Positions 56,601 to 63,453 of a stretch of DNA of 64,000 bases are shown piece after piece. Origin of the DNA: Russula earlei (Eukaryota > Basidiomycota > Agaricomycetes > Russulales > Russulaceae); the NCBI GenBank assembly GCA_025769875.1, contig JAGFNK010000301.1:1-64000 (forward strand), written 5' to 3'. Every line of letters starts with the position of its first letter. The first letter of the stretch is position 1. The notes under the pieces are model-generated. The model was not told where the DNA came from. It made no database searches and saw nothing but the letters and a program-made list of their open reading frames with translations. The translations under genes and the position numbers were made by a program.

Positions 56601-56897
56601 GATGCTTACCTCTTTGTTTTCCATGCCTACGAAAGAAAAAGTAAGAGCGGTTTCTTCATCCGGTACATTAATACTAAAAAAGCCTTCCGCATCTGTTAAA
56701 ACCGTTTGGGTAGCGGATTTCGCCCTTACGGTAACGTGTTCAAGGGGTTCTCCTTTCTCATTGGTCACCCGTCCCTTAATCACCTTCTTAAAAAGCAAAG
56801 AACCACTATTTCCTAAAGGAGCAGCAGAGAGTGAAGAGAGGAAGACGCAATTGAACAACAGGAAGATTGTTGCAGTGACAAGCAGTGTCTTTTTCAT
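53676..56897 (-). CDS. SusC/RagA TonB-linked outer-membrane transporter (pair 1)
   Basis: Outer-membrane porin-transporter of 1073 residues. After the signal peptide comes a carboxypeptidase-D-like domain (IKGRVTNEKGEPLEHVTVRA), a TonB-box region (MDDVVVVGYATQKK), the plug (NPLYVIDGIAPAV, ITFLKDAAATIYGARGAYGV) and a 22-strand barrel ending GANINL. It imports oligosaccharides captured by SusD1, powered by TonB. It has its own candidate promoter and upstream element (56982-57041) and is separated from susD2 by a terminator, so pair 1 starts a separate transcript running into PL1 and the enzymes. Confidence 0.96.
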   Translation of the reverse strand: MKKTLLVTATIFLLFNCVFLSSLSAAPLGNSGSLLFKKVIKGRVTNEKGEPLEHVTVRAKSATQTVLTDAEGFFSINVPDEETALTFSFVGMENKEVSIVGKTTLNVQLTALNMNMDDVVVVGYATQKKANILGAVSTFNPKEVLDLPTANMSTALKNIAPGVGVSQTSGKPGATTNLTIRNAQVWGASGSSNPLYVIDGIAPAVASSGSVDATGKQAFDALDPSQIESITFLKDAAATIYGARGAYGVVIVTTKKGKAGKPRLNYSGSYSTEDASRKTQMLSGYDQANLLNNWVQNYKPGGVISTEVYTPDELNYLKTHNYNWFNEAWRTGNVQRHTLSISGGSDKITFFGGGNYYSENGNLASVYDKKYGFRIGMSAKLIEGMTADVVVSSDNSLSQRPGIKGTSTAEQADQMNATVGGLLHVPGWVPVYNNAGLPVTYTPLGWHPSALFNTGSYVDSKVLNGNVNVSLNYKIPVIKGLSVRAQYGRNTSNSFGKEYYVSYNTANLNTIGVHTNIASGTNKATGTQNVVYTDSVVKMTTIKNGNMLTESTSTSNNWQATEGITYANTFGKHDLSVMLLSEQSQVTGDYYTLTEQTQVIPGYDQFFAFSQDPTNWLSSGTSISGGRVSYMGRLTYSYNSKYLFEAAFRSDASPNFPDNHRWGTFASGSVGWRISEERFFKENVKFFNDLKIRMNVGLTGQDQTSGAFTWVTRFTPTTGYLFGNTLSNALQYGVIPNPDITWESSLKKDLGIDGTFLNRLFNFSLDFWHSHDYNKLESPSATVPNTFGANKFADVNHGTFNQYGIEASIGFNAPIGRKGFVLFGTVNFGLSDNKVINKYYNALSDTGYKNPIGKRADLGISGYKATGIVRTQADVDAWYAKHPGWTINNDSLRVGDLNFQDLDGDGKITSNDITQIATRSSNLFGMGFNIGASYKGFRFSMNLSLGVGGQTVWKKADIATPTKDLSALAMWKNSYTATNTSAPYPAIYAPFATETSSFWLRSATSMTINNMQLSYTLPANLVQRYHLPDMRVYITGINLWDIINPTPFKDSRAGTAADYPILRTWTFGANINL

Positions 56898-56938
56898 AAC
56901 TGTAGTTTAATCTGTTAGATTGGAATGAACGTTAAATA

Positions 56939-56962
56939 GCCCAACTACTTATGGCAAGGGGC
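56939..56962 (-). promoter_or_regulatory. 5' leader hairpin of susC1
   Basis: On the minus strand GCCC and GGGC pair across CTTGCCATAAGTAGTT, and the sequence resembles the leader of susC2 at 62079-62095 (shared GCCCCT, GTTGGGCT and ATTTAAC blocks). Confidence 0.45.
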
Positions 56963-56981
56963 ATATCTTTTCATTTGACAT

Positions 56982-57041
56982 CGAAAGTAGATGCAATCGA
57001 ATCGTTAAAAAATGGAAGGTTTTACTATAGAGATGGATGAT
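56982..57041 (-). promoter_or_regulatory. susC1 promoter with 34-base upstream element
   Basis: Minus-strand TACTTTCG (56982-56989) is one base from TAnnTTTG. Exactly 18 bases upstream of it lies a 34-base element (57008-57041, ATCATCCATCTCTATAGTAA then AACCTTCCATTTTT) found identically before susC2, with the T-run at the -33 position. An activator site abutting the promoter is the simplest reading. Confidence 0.6.
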
Positions 57042-57068
57042 TTTATTATTCTTATATTACAAAAATAA

Positions 57069-57101
57069 AGCAGGAAAGCAGTATTTAGCTGCTTTCCTGC
57101 T
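57069..57101 (-). terminator. Terminator after susD2
   Basis: 13-base-pair perfect stem (AGCAGGAAAGCAG and CTGCTTTCCTGCT, 7-base loop), followed on the minus strand by TTTATTTTTG. It lies 36 bases after the susD2 stop and separates the two susCD pairs. Confidence 0.85.
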
Positions 57102-57137
57102 CTTTATTACTGCAATGAACAAACTGGTTACCAGTTA

Positions 57138-58916
57138 TTAATTATACCCGGGCGTTGGCCCAAAATCTGCTGCATTTGTAATAGCCTGCAACTCTGCCAG
57201 TGGCACGGGCCGTATACTATAGTTGCTGTTAAAGTTCGTGATATCAGGGTTATATCGCTGTATACGGCTACCTAACATACCCGTACGTTTTAAATCGAAC
57301 CAACGCTGGTATTCCCCACACATCTCTCTCGCTCTCTCATCCAATATAAAATCCAGCGTAATATCATTGGCACTTACCTGCATAGCGGCTGTATAATCAA
57401 CAGGTGTTTTTTTAGCGGCCCTTGTTCTTAATACATTGATATAGGTAGCTGCCTCTGCTTTGTTTGTCAATTGCAGGTCAGCCTCTGCTGCTATCAAATA
57501 CATTTCTGCTAAACGCATAACGATGAGGTTGAGGTAACCCGGATAAGTAGTAGTACCCGTTTTGGTAATAGGGTCCATGTGTTTTGTGAGCACCACATAC
57601 CGATCTCCATAGTTAATGGCGTTATTGGATATATTATACGTAGTATCCCTGTCAAACACCACATACTTCAATGCCGCTTTATTGGCCACGCGCTTCTTGG
57701 TGATCCACATAGCCGTATCTCCTACCTTTAGCTGGGTACCTACAATACCGGCATTCTTCCCAAAAGTGGTAGCATCAGCAGCGGTCCAGGTATAAGCCTT
57801 ATTACACAACCACACTTCCTGGAAGCTGGCTGCATAACGGGCATCCATGGTATCGTTATAAAAGTTCAGCAGTGCCCATGTTGGCATAAAGCGCCGGTTC
57901 TTCTGGTCATTACCATATTTAATACTAATGGTAAGGCCGGGTATGGCATTACCGCTATAGCCGCTATAGTTCGTGAGGAACCAAAGGTTGGTTCGGTTAC
58001 CATTACCGTTAATATCAATAGCTGTATTGGTAGAAAAAGTAGCTACGAATAAAGCCTCTTTGTTCCGCAAAGCCACACTGTCATTGTCCCTGCTGGCAGG
58101 GTTCCACAGATCGGCGTAGTTGCTATATAGGCTTACCTGGTAAGCAGCCGCATTATTGATCACCTGGTCTGCTGTATTTTTTGCCAGCTGGTAGTAAGAA
58201 TTGGCTTCCGTTCCTGTTGAATAATATGCCCTGGATAAATAAGCCCTTGCCAGGAGGCCTAACGCAGCACCTTGTGTAGCTCTTCCATATTCCCAGGTAC
58301 CACCATAGGTAACAGGCAGCCAGGTAGCCGCAAACTGCAGGTCGCTAATGATCAGTTTATAGAAATCTGTAACCGGGCTTCTCTTGGGTGTTAGATTGGG
58401 CGACTGTGTTTCAAGCGTATCCAATATTACATTACCCCAGCTCTCTACCACATGCCAGTAATAAAAGGCGCGCAGGAATCGTAGTTCCGCTTCCCGCTGG
58501 TTCCTGTCGGTAATGGAAGTAAAGCCCGCACCGCCTATGCGTCCTATACCCGCATTACACTGGTTAATGCCTTTGTACAAAGTGGTCCATACACCCTTCA
58601 CGGGGTTGGAAGCAGAGGTAAAATTCTGGTACTGCGTAAGGTCAACATCATAACTGGTTTTGTTATAGTTGTACCAGAGGTCTGTACCCGGCTCTGATAA
58701 GAATAGTTGATTCTCATCATTGCCATACAGGTAGGGCACATAGGAGTAAGCGCCATTTACATTGGTGATGAATCCCTGTGGCGTACTCCATAACAGGTCT
58801 GCAGTAGCGCTGCCGGAAGGGTTGTATTCATTCAATCCTTTGGTACATCCCGATACTGCCAGCACAAGTACTACCAGCACCCATATATATCGCTGTACAA
58901 TGATCTTATTTTTCAT
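57138..58916 (-). CDS. SusD/RagB family glycan-binding lipoprotein (pair 2)
   Basis: Outer-membrane lipoprotein of about 592 residues with lipobox LVLAVSGC. SusD signatures: NEYNPSGSATADLLWSTPQG, AELRFLRAFYYWHVVESWGN, GAALGLLARAYLSRAY, and the C-terminal VMRLAEMYLIAAEADLQL with DERAREMCGEYQRWFDLKR. Partner of SusC2, which ends 37 bases upstream. It clearly differs from SusD1, so the two pairs probably bind different parts of the substrate. I start at 58916, where the signal peptide begins. Confidence 0.94.
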   Translation of the reverse strand: MKNKIIVQRYIWVLVVLVLAVSGCTKGLNEYNPSGSATADLLWSTPQGFITNVNGAYSYVPYLYGNDENQLFLSEPGTDLWYNYNKTSYDVDLTQYQNFTSASNPVKGVWTTLYKGINQCNAGIGRIGGAGFTSITDRNQREAELRFLRAFYYWHVVESWGNVILDTLETQSPNLTPKRSPVTDFYKLIISDLQFAATWLPVTYGGTWEYGRATQGAALGLLARAYLSRAYYSTGTEANSYYQLAKNTADQVINNAAAYQVSLYSNYADLWNPASRDNDSVALRNKEALFVATFSTNTAIDINGNGNRTNLWFLTNYSGYSGNAIPGLTISIKYGNDQKNRRFMPTWALLNFYNDTMDARYAASFQEVWLCNKAYTWTAADATTFGKNAGIVGTQLKVGDTAMWITKKRVANKAALKYVVFDRDTTYNISNNAINYGDRYVVLTKHMDPITKTGTTTYPGYLNLIVMRLAEMYLIAAEADLQLTNKAEAATYINVLRTRAAKKTPVDYTAAMQVSANDITLDFILDERAREMCGEYQRWFDLKRTGMLGSRIQRYNPDITNFNSNYSIRPVPLAELQAITNAADFGPTPGYN

Positions 58917-58952
58917 GATAAACATTTTGTATAGTTAGATGAATGGAAGTCT

Positions 58953-61900
58953 TTAAAAGTTAGCGCTGATACCAAATACCAGCTGGCGTGTTAAGGGTGC
59001 GTCTTCTGCTCCTCCCCTTTCCGGGTCATAGTATTTGATCAGGTGGCTCTTTGCAATCACTAAGATGTTATTACAGGTAGCATAGACCCGCAGGTTATCA
59101 AACACCGCTTTCTCTTTGCCCATCTTAGGAAAGGTATATCCCAGGGATATCGTCTTTACTTTAAAATAAGAACCATCTACATAATTGAGCGTGGTATAAC
59201 CAGGATAAGCAGAGATGCTTGCATTCTGTTTGGGGCGGGGAAAATCATTGCTGGGGTTGGTAGGCGTCCAATAGTTAAAATAATCAGGACCGTTATTGCC
59301 CTGCCCGGCAGGATTGTATCTTCCCAAATCCTGGTCGTAGATCATTTGCCCCCAGCGCGCAATCACATATATGGTAAGGTCGATGCCTTTGTAGATAAAG
59401 GTGTTCTGAAAACCCGCCGACCATTTGGGTTCTACCTGGCCGATAAAGGTTCTGTCGTTGGCTGGTGAAATGATGGAATCATTTGTAAGGTCTGCCAGCT
59501 TGATATCGCCCGGCTTAAAGGGTGTTGTTCCAAACTTATACAGGGCAGCAGTGGCCTGCTCACTGGTTTGCCAGATGCCCAGCTTTTTATAATTGTAGAA
59601 AGAATGAATAGGATGTCCTATCAATAAAGAAGCTGTTTCAGGATTAGTACCATCTATGATATCAGTACCACTGATCAACCCGGTGATCTTTTGCCGGTTG
59701 GTCATGAAGCTAAAAGTAGATAGCCATTTGAAGTTGCGCTTGTCAATATTGCGGGAGTTCAGCGATAGTTCTATACCCTTGTTATTACTGGTACCCACAT
59801 TCTGATAGGTAGATGCCACACCCAGATCGGGTGGCAGGCTTCTCAGCAGCAATATACGTGAGGTGTTTACATTGTATGCATCCACGGATACCGTTAATCG
59901 ATTATGGAAGAATGAGGCATCCACGCCCAGGTTAGCTGTTTTGGATAGCTCCCAGGTAACGTCTGTATTGCCTATGATATTGCTGAAGATATAAGCAGGG
60001 GCCGGCACATTACCAAAACCCATTGCCTGGGAAGTAAGCAGGCTTTGGGTACCATATGCCGGTATACCCGAATTACCGGCTACACCATAACTCAATCGCA
60101 GTTTGAGGTTCTCTACACTCCTTACATGCTGCATAAAGTTTTCATCACTCAACCGCCATCCCAGTGCTACAGAAGGAAAGGAAGCCCATTTGCGCCCAAC
60201 GGACAAAATAGAAGCGCCATCAGTACGTTCTGTAACTGTTACGAGGTATTTGCCTTTATAACTATAGTTGATCCTGCCTGCGTACGACATATTGGCTTTG
60301 CCTATATAGCTGGATGCTATGACCCTGTTGGTAGCCGTACTTCCCTGCAGGCTGTAAAACAGTTGCGAGGAGTAGGTAATGCCGGTACCTGTTATAGAAT
60401 ATTGTTCATCCTTACTATTCGTATAGCTTGTTAGTGCTGTTATGGTAAAATCATGATCGCCTGTTTTCTTATGCCAGGTAATGATATTATCCCAATTGTA
60501 AAAAGTGATATTCTCATTTGTAACGGAAGCGGTATTTAGCTTGCCGCTGACTTCTTCCAGGGAAGAGGAGTCGAGGTATACCCCTGTACGATAGCTGGAT
60601 AAATTAGCACCAAACACACTGCGAAAGGTTAGCCCTTTAATAGGTTCGATATCTACATGTGCATTAAAAGCCGTGCGCATTTGCGTGGTATTATTGGTGG
60701 CTATTTGTGGGCCCCTGTCGTCAGACAAAGGACTCATAGCACCTGCCTGGCCCACTATGGGATATACATTGATATGCCCCAATGAATCATAAGGTACTCC
60801 AAACGGAGAGGCTGTCATTGCCAAAGAATAAGGATCGGTTTTTCTTGTATTGATATTTGAGTATATAAACGAACCCTGCATGCCCGCTTTGATCCATGGA
60901 TTAATGGTGTGTTCTATATTCATGAGGGTATTGTATTGTGTCATGTCGTTATTCTTCAATAACCCTGTTTGTTTATAGAAGCCGGCTGAGAGGTAGGCTT
61001 TGGTTTTATCAGAACCGCCGCTTACGGATAGTGACTGGTTTTGGCGTGTGCCATTCTGTGAAACCAGTTTCACCCAGTTTACCCATTGGTTGGCATTGAT
61101 GGCAGCCATTTCTGCTGTGCTGAAGATCTTGGAGTCGTCTGCAGGAGAAGCCCATACAGGTGTGCCACTTGCAGGGTTGCTATATGCCTGGCGCCTTAGG
61201 TTTATATAATCTGTACCCATTAGCGGTGTGGGATATTCTGCCCATCCGTCTACCCCATAATAAGCATTGTATGATACTTTGGTTCTGCCACTGGCGCCTT
61301 TTTTGGTTGTGATGATAATCACACCATTGGCACCCTGCGATCCATAGATGGCGGTGGAAGAGGCATCTTTCAAAACTTCTATGGATTCTATATCATTGGG
61401 ATTAATAGTAGAAGGGCTACCGCCTTGTATACCATCTATAATATATAAGGGATCGCTGCTGCCATTAATGGTTCTCGTACCGCGTATTAAAACAGTAACA
61501 CCTGCACCTGCTTTACCGGAACTCCTGGTAATATCAGCACCGGGAACCATACCTTGTATGGCTTCCAAAGGATTACTGGTAGGCGACCGTACAATGTCTG
61601 AAGCTTTTACAGAAGCAACAGAACCGGTGAGGTCTCTTTTCTTTACCGTACCATATCCTATTACCACTACATCATCCAATTGCGCATTGGTAGCTACCAG
61701 GTTAACAGCCACACTGGTTTTATTGCTGATATCGATCTCTTTATCCTCCATGCCTACATAGGAGATGGTTAAGGCCGTTTCATTATTATTCACTTCCATA
61801 GTAAACGAACCATCGGGGTTTGTGACCACTGTTTTGCCGGAGCGTTTGGCGATGACGGTGGCTTCTGCTATTGGTTCTCCTTTGGCGTTGGTAACTTTTC

Positions 61901-62045
61901 CTTTGATCGTGTGTTTACCAGGCTGTGCAGCAGTTACAGGTTGCTGGTTGCCAGTTGCAGGTTTTGGAGAATCGGTTGTAGAATAGCCATTGAGAGAAAT
62001 ACATAGCAACGCAATGGTTGCTACAACAAGTGTAGAGTTCTTCAT
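58953..62045 (-). CDS. SusC/RagA TonB-linked outer-membrane transporter (pair 2)
   Basis: Outer-membrane transporter of 1030 residues and first gene of the locus. Order: signal peptide (MKNSTLVVATIALLCISLNG), a Pro/Gln/Thr linker (KPATGNQQPVTAAQ) encoded by a heptamer array, the carboxypeptidase-D-like domain (IKGKVTNAKGEPIAEATVIA), TonB-box region (DDVVVIGYGTVKKRDLTGSV), plug (DPLYIIDGIQGG, IEVLKDASSTAIYGSQGANG) and barrel ending FGISANF. It works with SusD2. Its promoter region carries the same element as susC1. Confidence 0.96.
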   Translation of the reverse strand: MKNSTLVVATIALLCISLNGYSTTDSPKPATGNQQPVTAAQPGKHTIKGKVTNAKGEPIAEATVIAKRSGKTVVTNPDGSFTMEVNNNETALTISYVGMEDKEIDISNKTSVAVNLVATNAQLDDVVVIGYGTVKKRDLTGSVASVKASDIVRSPTSNPLEAIQGMVPGADITRSSGKAGAGVTVLIRGTRTINGSSDPLYIIDGIQGGSPSTINPNDIESIEVLKDASSTAIYGSQGANGVIIITTKKGASGRTKVSYNAYYGVDGWAEYPTPLMGTDYINLRRQAYSNPASGTPVWASPADDSKIFSTAEMAAINANQWVNWVKLVSQNGTRQNQSLSVSGGSDKTKAYLSAGFYKQTGLLKNNDMTQYNTLMNIEHTINPWIKAGMQGSFIYSNINTRKTDPYSLAMTASPFGVPYDSLGHINVYPIVGQAGAMSPLSDDRGPQIATNNTTQMRTAFNAHVDIEPIKGLTFRSVFGANLSSYRTGVYLDSSSLEEVSGKLNTASVTNENITFYNWDNIITWHKKTGDHDFTITALTSYTNSKDEQYSITGTGITYSSQLFYSLQGSTATNRVIASSYIGKANMSYAGRINYSYKGKYLVTVTERTDGASILSVGRKWASFPSVALGWRLSDENFMQHVRSVENLKLRLSYGVAGNSGIPAYGTQSLLTSQAMGFGNVPAPAYIFSNIIGNTDVTWELSKTANLGVDASFFHNRLTVSVDAYNVNTSRILLLRSLPPDLGVASTYQNVGTSNNKGIELSLNSRNIDKRNFKWLSTFSFMTNRQKITGLISGTDIIDGTNPETASLLIGHPIHSFYNYKKLGIWQTSEQATAALYKFGTTPFKPGDIKLADLTNDSIISPANDRTFIGQVEPKWSAGFQNTFIYKGIDLTIYVIARWGQMIYDQDLGRYNPAGQGNNGPDYFNYWTPTNPSNDFPRPKQNASISAYPGYTTLNYVDGSYFKVKTISLGYTFPKMGKEKAVFDNLRVYATCNNILVIAKSHLIKYYDPERGGAEDAPLTRQLVFGISANF
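61931..61967. repeat. Heptamer array inside the susC2 coding sequence
   Basis: CAGTTAC, AGGTTGC, TGGTTGC, CAGTTGC, AGGTTTT: five 7-base units of the same type as the start of the 24341 array. They encode most of the linker between signal peptide and first domain of SusC2. Confidence 0.7.
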
Positions 62046-62078
62046 AATGGGCGTTTAGTCGTTAGTTAAATACAGGCA

Positions 62079-62095
62079 GCCCAACGTAGAGGGGC
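62079..62095 (-). promoter_or_regulatory. 5' leader hairpin of susC2
   Basis: GCCC and GGGC pair across a short loop (CTCTACGTT on the minus strand). The flanking blocks GCCCCT, GTTGGGCT and ATTTAAC match the susC1 leader. Confidence 0.45.
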
Positions 62096-62120
62096 AAGCG
62101 GCACACCTGGATTGATAAGA

Positions 62121-62180
62121 CTAAAGTAGCCCTGTAGCAGGAAAATAAAAATGGAAGGTTTTACTATAGAGATGGATGAT
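62121..62180 (-). promoter_or_regulatory. susC2 promoter with 34-base upstream element
   Basis: Minus-strand TACTTTAG (62121-62128), and 18 bases upstream the 34-base element at 62147-62180, identical to that before susC1. Spacing to the -7-like box is the same in both; the distance to the ATG is about 75 bases here and 84 there. Confidence 0.6.
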
Positions 62181-62181
62181 C

Positions 62182-62376
62182 TTACTTTTCTATTCGTCTC
62201 CCTATATAATTAACCAGTATCCATAAAAGCAGGCATAGAACGCCAATCATAGCAAATACCAGTTTGGTGCTGAATGGTACGTTGTGGCTGCTAGCCAAAG
62301 CAGCAAACCAGGTGAGTATGCTTACAACAAAGACCAGGATAAGTATCGTTTTGCAAACAATAAAAAAGTACTTCAT
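62182..62376 (-). CDS. Small two-segment membrane protein
   Basis: Protein of about 64 residues with two hydrophobic segments (FIVCKTILILVFVVSILTWF and LVFAMIGVLCLLLWILVNYI) and a basic tail (GRRIEK). The open frame extends to 62445, but the Met at 62376 (MKYFFIVCKT) gives the usual start of such proteins. The stop is two bases from the susC2 upstream element, so it runs towards the locus on the same strand. No family recognised; function unknown. Confidence 0.55.
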   Translation of the reverse strand: MKYFFIVCKTILILVFVVSILTWFAALASSHNVPFSTKLVFAMIGVLCLLLWILVNYIGRRIEK

Positions 62377-62467
62377 AATTGGTAATTTTGTAGCAGATCC
62401 CGCTTGTTCAAAAATAAACATTGTAAACCCGTTCCAGCCTACCATTAATCGTTCATTTACCCAGAGT

Positions 62468-62511
62468 CGGCTTTCCTACGACTTTCCCCCGGCTTTCCTA
62501 CGGCTCTGGTC
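62468..62511. repeat. 11-base tandem array, four units
   Basis: CGGCTTTCCTA, CGACTTTCCCC, CGGCTTTCCTA, CGGCTCTGGTC: units of exactly 11 bases. The outer CAGAG/CTCTG bases also form a short inverted repeat around the array. Confidence 0.75.
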
Positions 62512-62569
62512 TAACATATTTAAAAACAACTATATCATGACGCTTACGTGACAATTCCCGCTCGAATGT

Positions 62570-62624
62570 GGATAAGTCCAAGTCACGTCCATATCATCTC
62601 CATGTCAAGTGCATATCAACTCCA
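62570..62624. repeat. 11-base tandem array, five units
   Basis: GGATAAGTCCA, AGTCACGTCCA, TATCATCTCCA, TGTCAAGTGCA, TATCAACTCCA: five units of exactly 11 bases ending in (T/G)CCA or GCA, degenerate but in strict register. Confidence 0.75.
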
Positions 62625-62745
62625 TGGGCCAAAGGGCTTCCCAAGGGTGATTCTATAGTATTCCTGTAGCGATGGTTCATTGGTGATATATGGATGCTGC
62701 AGCGGTTCGTCGCCTGCTTCTGTATCATAAACGATCGAATAGTTG

Positions 62746-62797
62746 TTGCTAAAATTATTAGCTAATCGTATCTTTGTATTGAATTGAAATGAGGAGG
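62746..62797 (+). promoter_or_regulatory. Promoter and ribosome binding site of the AlkB-like gene
   Basis: TTG at 62746-62748 and TATCTTTG at 62769-62776, 20 bases apart, match the Bacteroidota -33/-7 promoter exactly. AGGAGG at 62792-62797 stands five bases before the ATG at 62803, an unusually strong Shine-Dalgarno site for this phylum. The transcript leader would be only about 20 bases. Confidence 0.7.
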
Positions 62798-62802
62798 TAG
62801 TT

Positions 62803-63411
62803 ATGGAGCAACTGTGTTTTTTCCCGGAAGCAGGCCAGAGTGTGGGTTTGCCAACATTCCTGCTGGATTACAGGCCGGGCTTGTTTCCTGTAGCAGAAAG
62901 CAATAGCCTGTTACAAACATTTATTACTGCCACTCCCTGGCAGCAAACCATACAGAAGCTATGGGATAAAGAATACCTGACACCGCGCCTTACAGCATGG
63001 TATGGCGATCCTGGGACGGATTACTCTGTATCCGGCAGCCTGGCCAATCCTTTGCCCTGGACACCTGAGCTGCTGATGATCAAGGCCAAAGTGGAACCAT
63101 TGGCAGGTATACAATTCAACAGCGTATTGCTGAATTATTACCGGGATGGTAATGATTCTGTTGCCTGGCATAGTGATAAGGAAAGTGTGTTGGGAAAGAA
63201 CCCCATTATCGCATCCGTAAGCTTTGGGCAGGTACGTAATTTTGATATACGCAATAAGGCCAATCACCAGGAACATTATGCTGTGAAGCTGGAGCATGGA
63301 TCTTTCCTTTTGATGAAAGCAGGCTTGCAGGAACATTGGGAGCATCGGATCGCGAAGTCTGCCAGGACGATGAAAGAGCGGGTGAATCTGACGTTTCGGG
63401 TGGTGGTATAG
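62803..63411 (+). CDS. AlkB-like Fe(II)/2-oxoglutarate dioxygenase
   Basis: Dioxygenase of 202 residues in the AlkB family, which repairs alkylated DNA or RNA by oxidative demethylation. The iron ligands are His123 and Asp125 in VAWHSDKES and His181 in WEHRIAKS; the 2-oxoglutarate-binding Arg193 and Arg199 lie in KERVNLTFR. The substrate lid region (NSVLLNYYRDGNDSV) is also typical, close to the ALKBH2/3-like bacterial group. The promoter and Shine-Dalgarno site just upstream fix the start. The next gene begins 42 bases later on the same strand. Confidence 0.92.
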   Translation: MEQLCFFPEAGQSVGLPTFLLDYRPGLFPVAESNSLLQTFITATPWQQTIQKLWDKEYLTPRLTAWYGDPGTDYSVSGSLANPLPWTPELLMIKAKVEPLAGIQFNSVLLNYYRDGNDSVAWHSDKESVLGKNPIIASVSFGQVRNFDIRNKANHQEHYAVKLEHGSFLLMKAGLQEHWEHRIAKSARTMKERVNLTFRVVV

Positions 63412-63453
63412 GCTAATTGCTATATTGCGACTTACTAAAAGCAAACCGATAGT

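Larger units (their letters stand above)
62377..62745. other. Gene-free stretch with two 11-base arrays
   Basis: No credible gene between the small membrane protein and the AlkB promoter. It holds the 11-base arrays at 62468-62511 and 62570-62624; the rest shows nothing I can name. Confidence 0.5.

Noticed and set aside
56179..56910. A 243-residue plus-strand open frame
   Set aside because: Antisense to the N-terminal part of susC1; shadow frame.
36162..62045. Recently transferred genomic island
   Set aside because: I see no integrase, transposase, tRNA or att-like direct repeats at the borders, and I could not compute composition. The locus may be ancestral or old.
53676..62045. The two susCD pairs as a recent duplication
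   Set aside because: Protein sequences, linker and SusD partners differ widely; only the promoter element and leader are alike.
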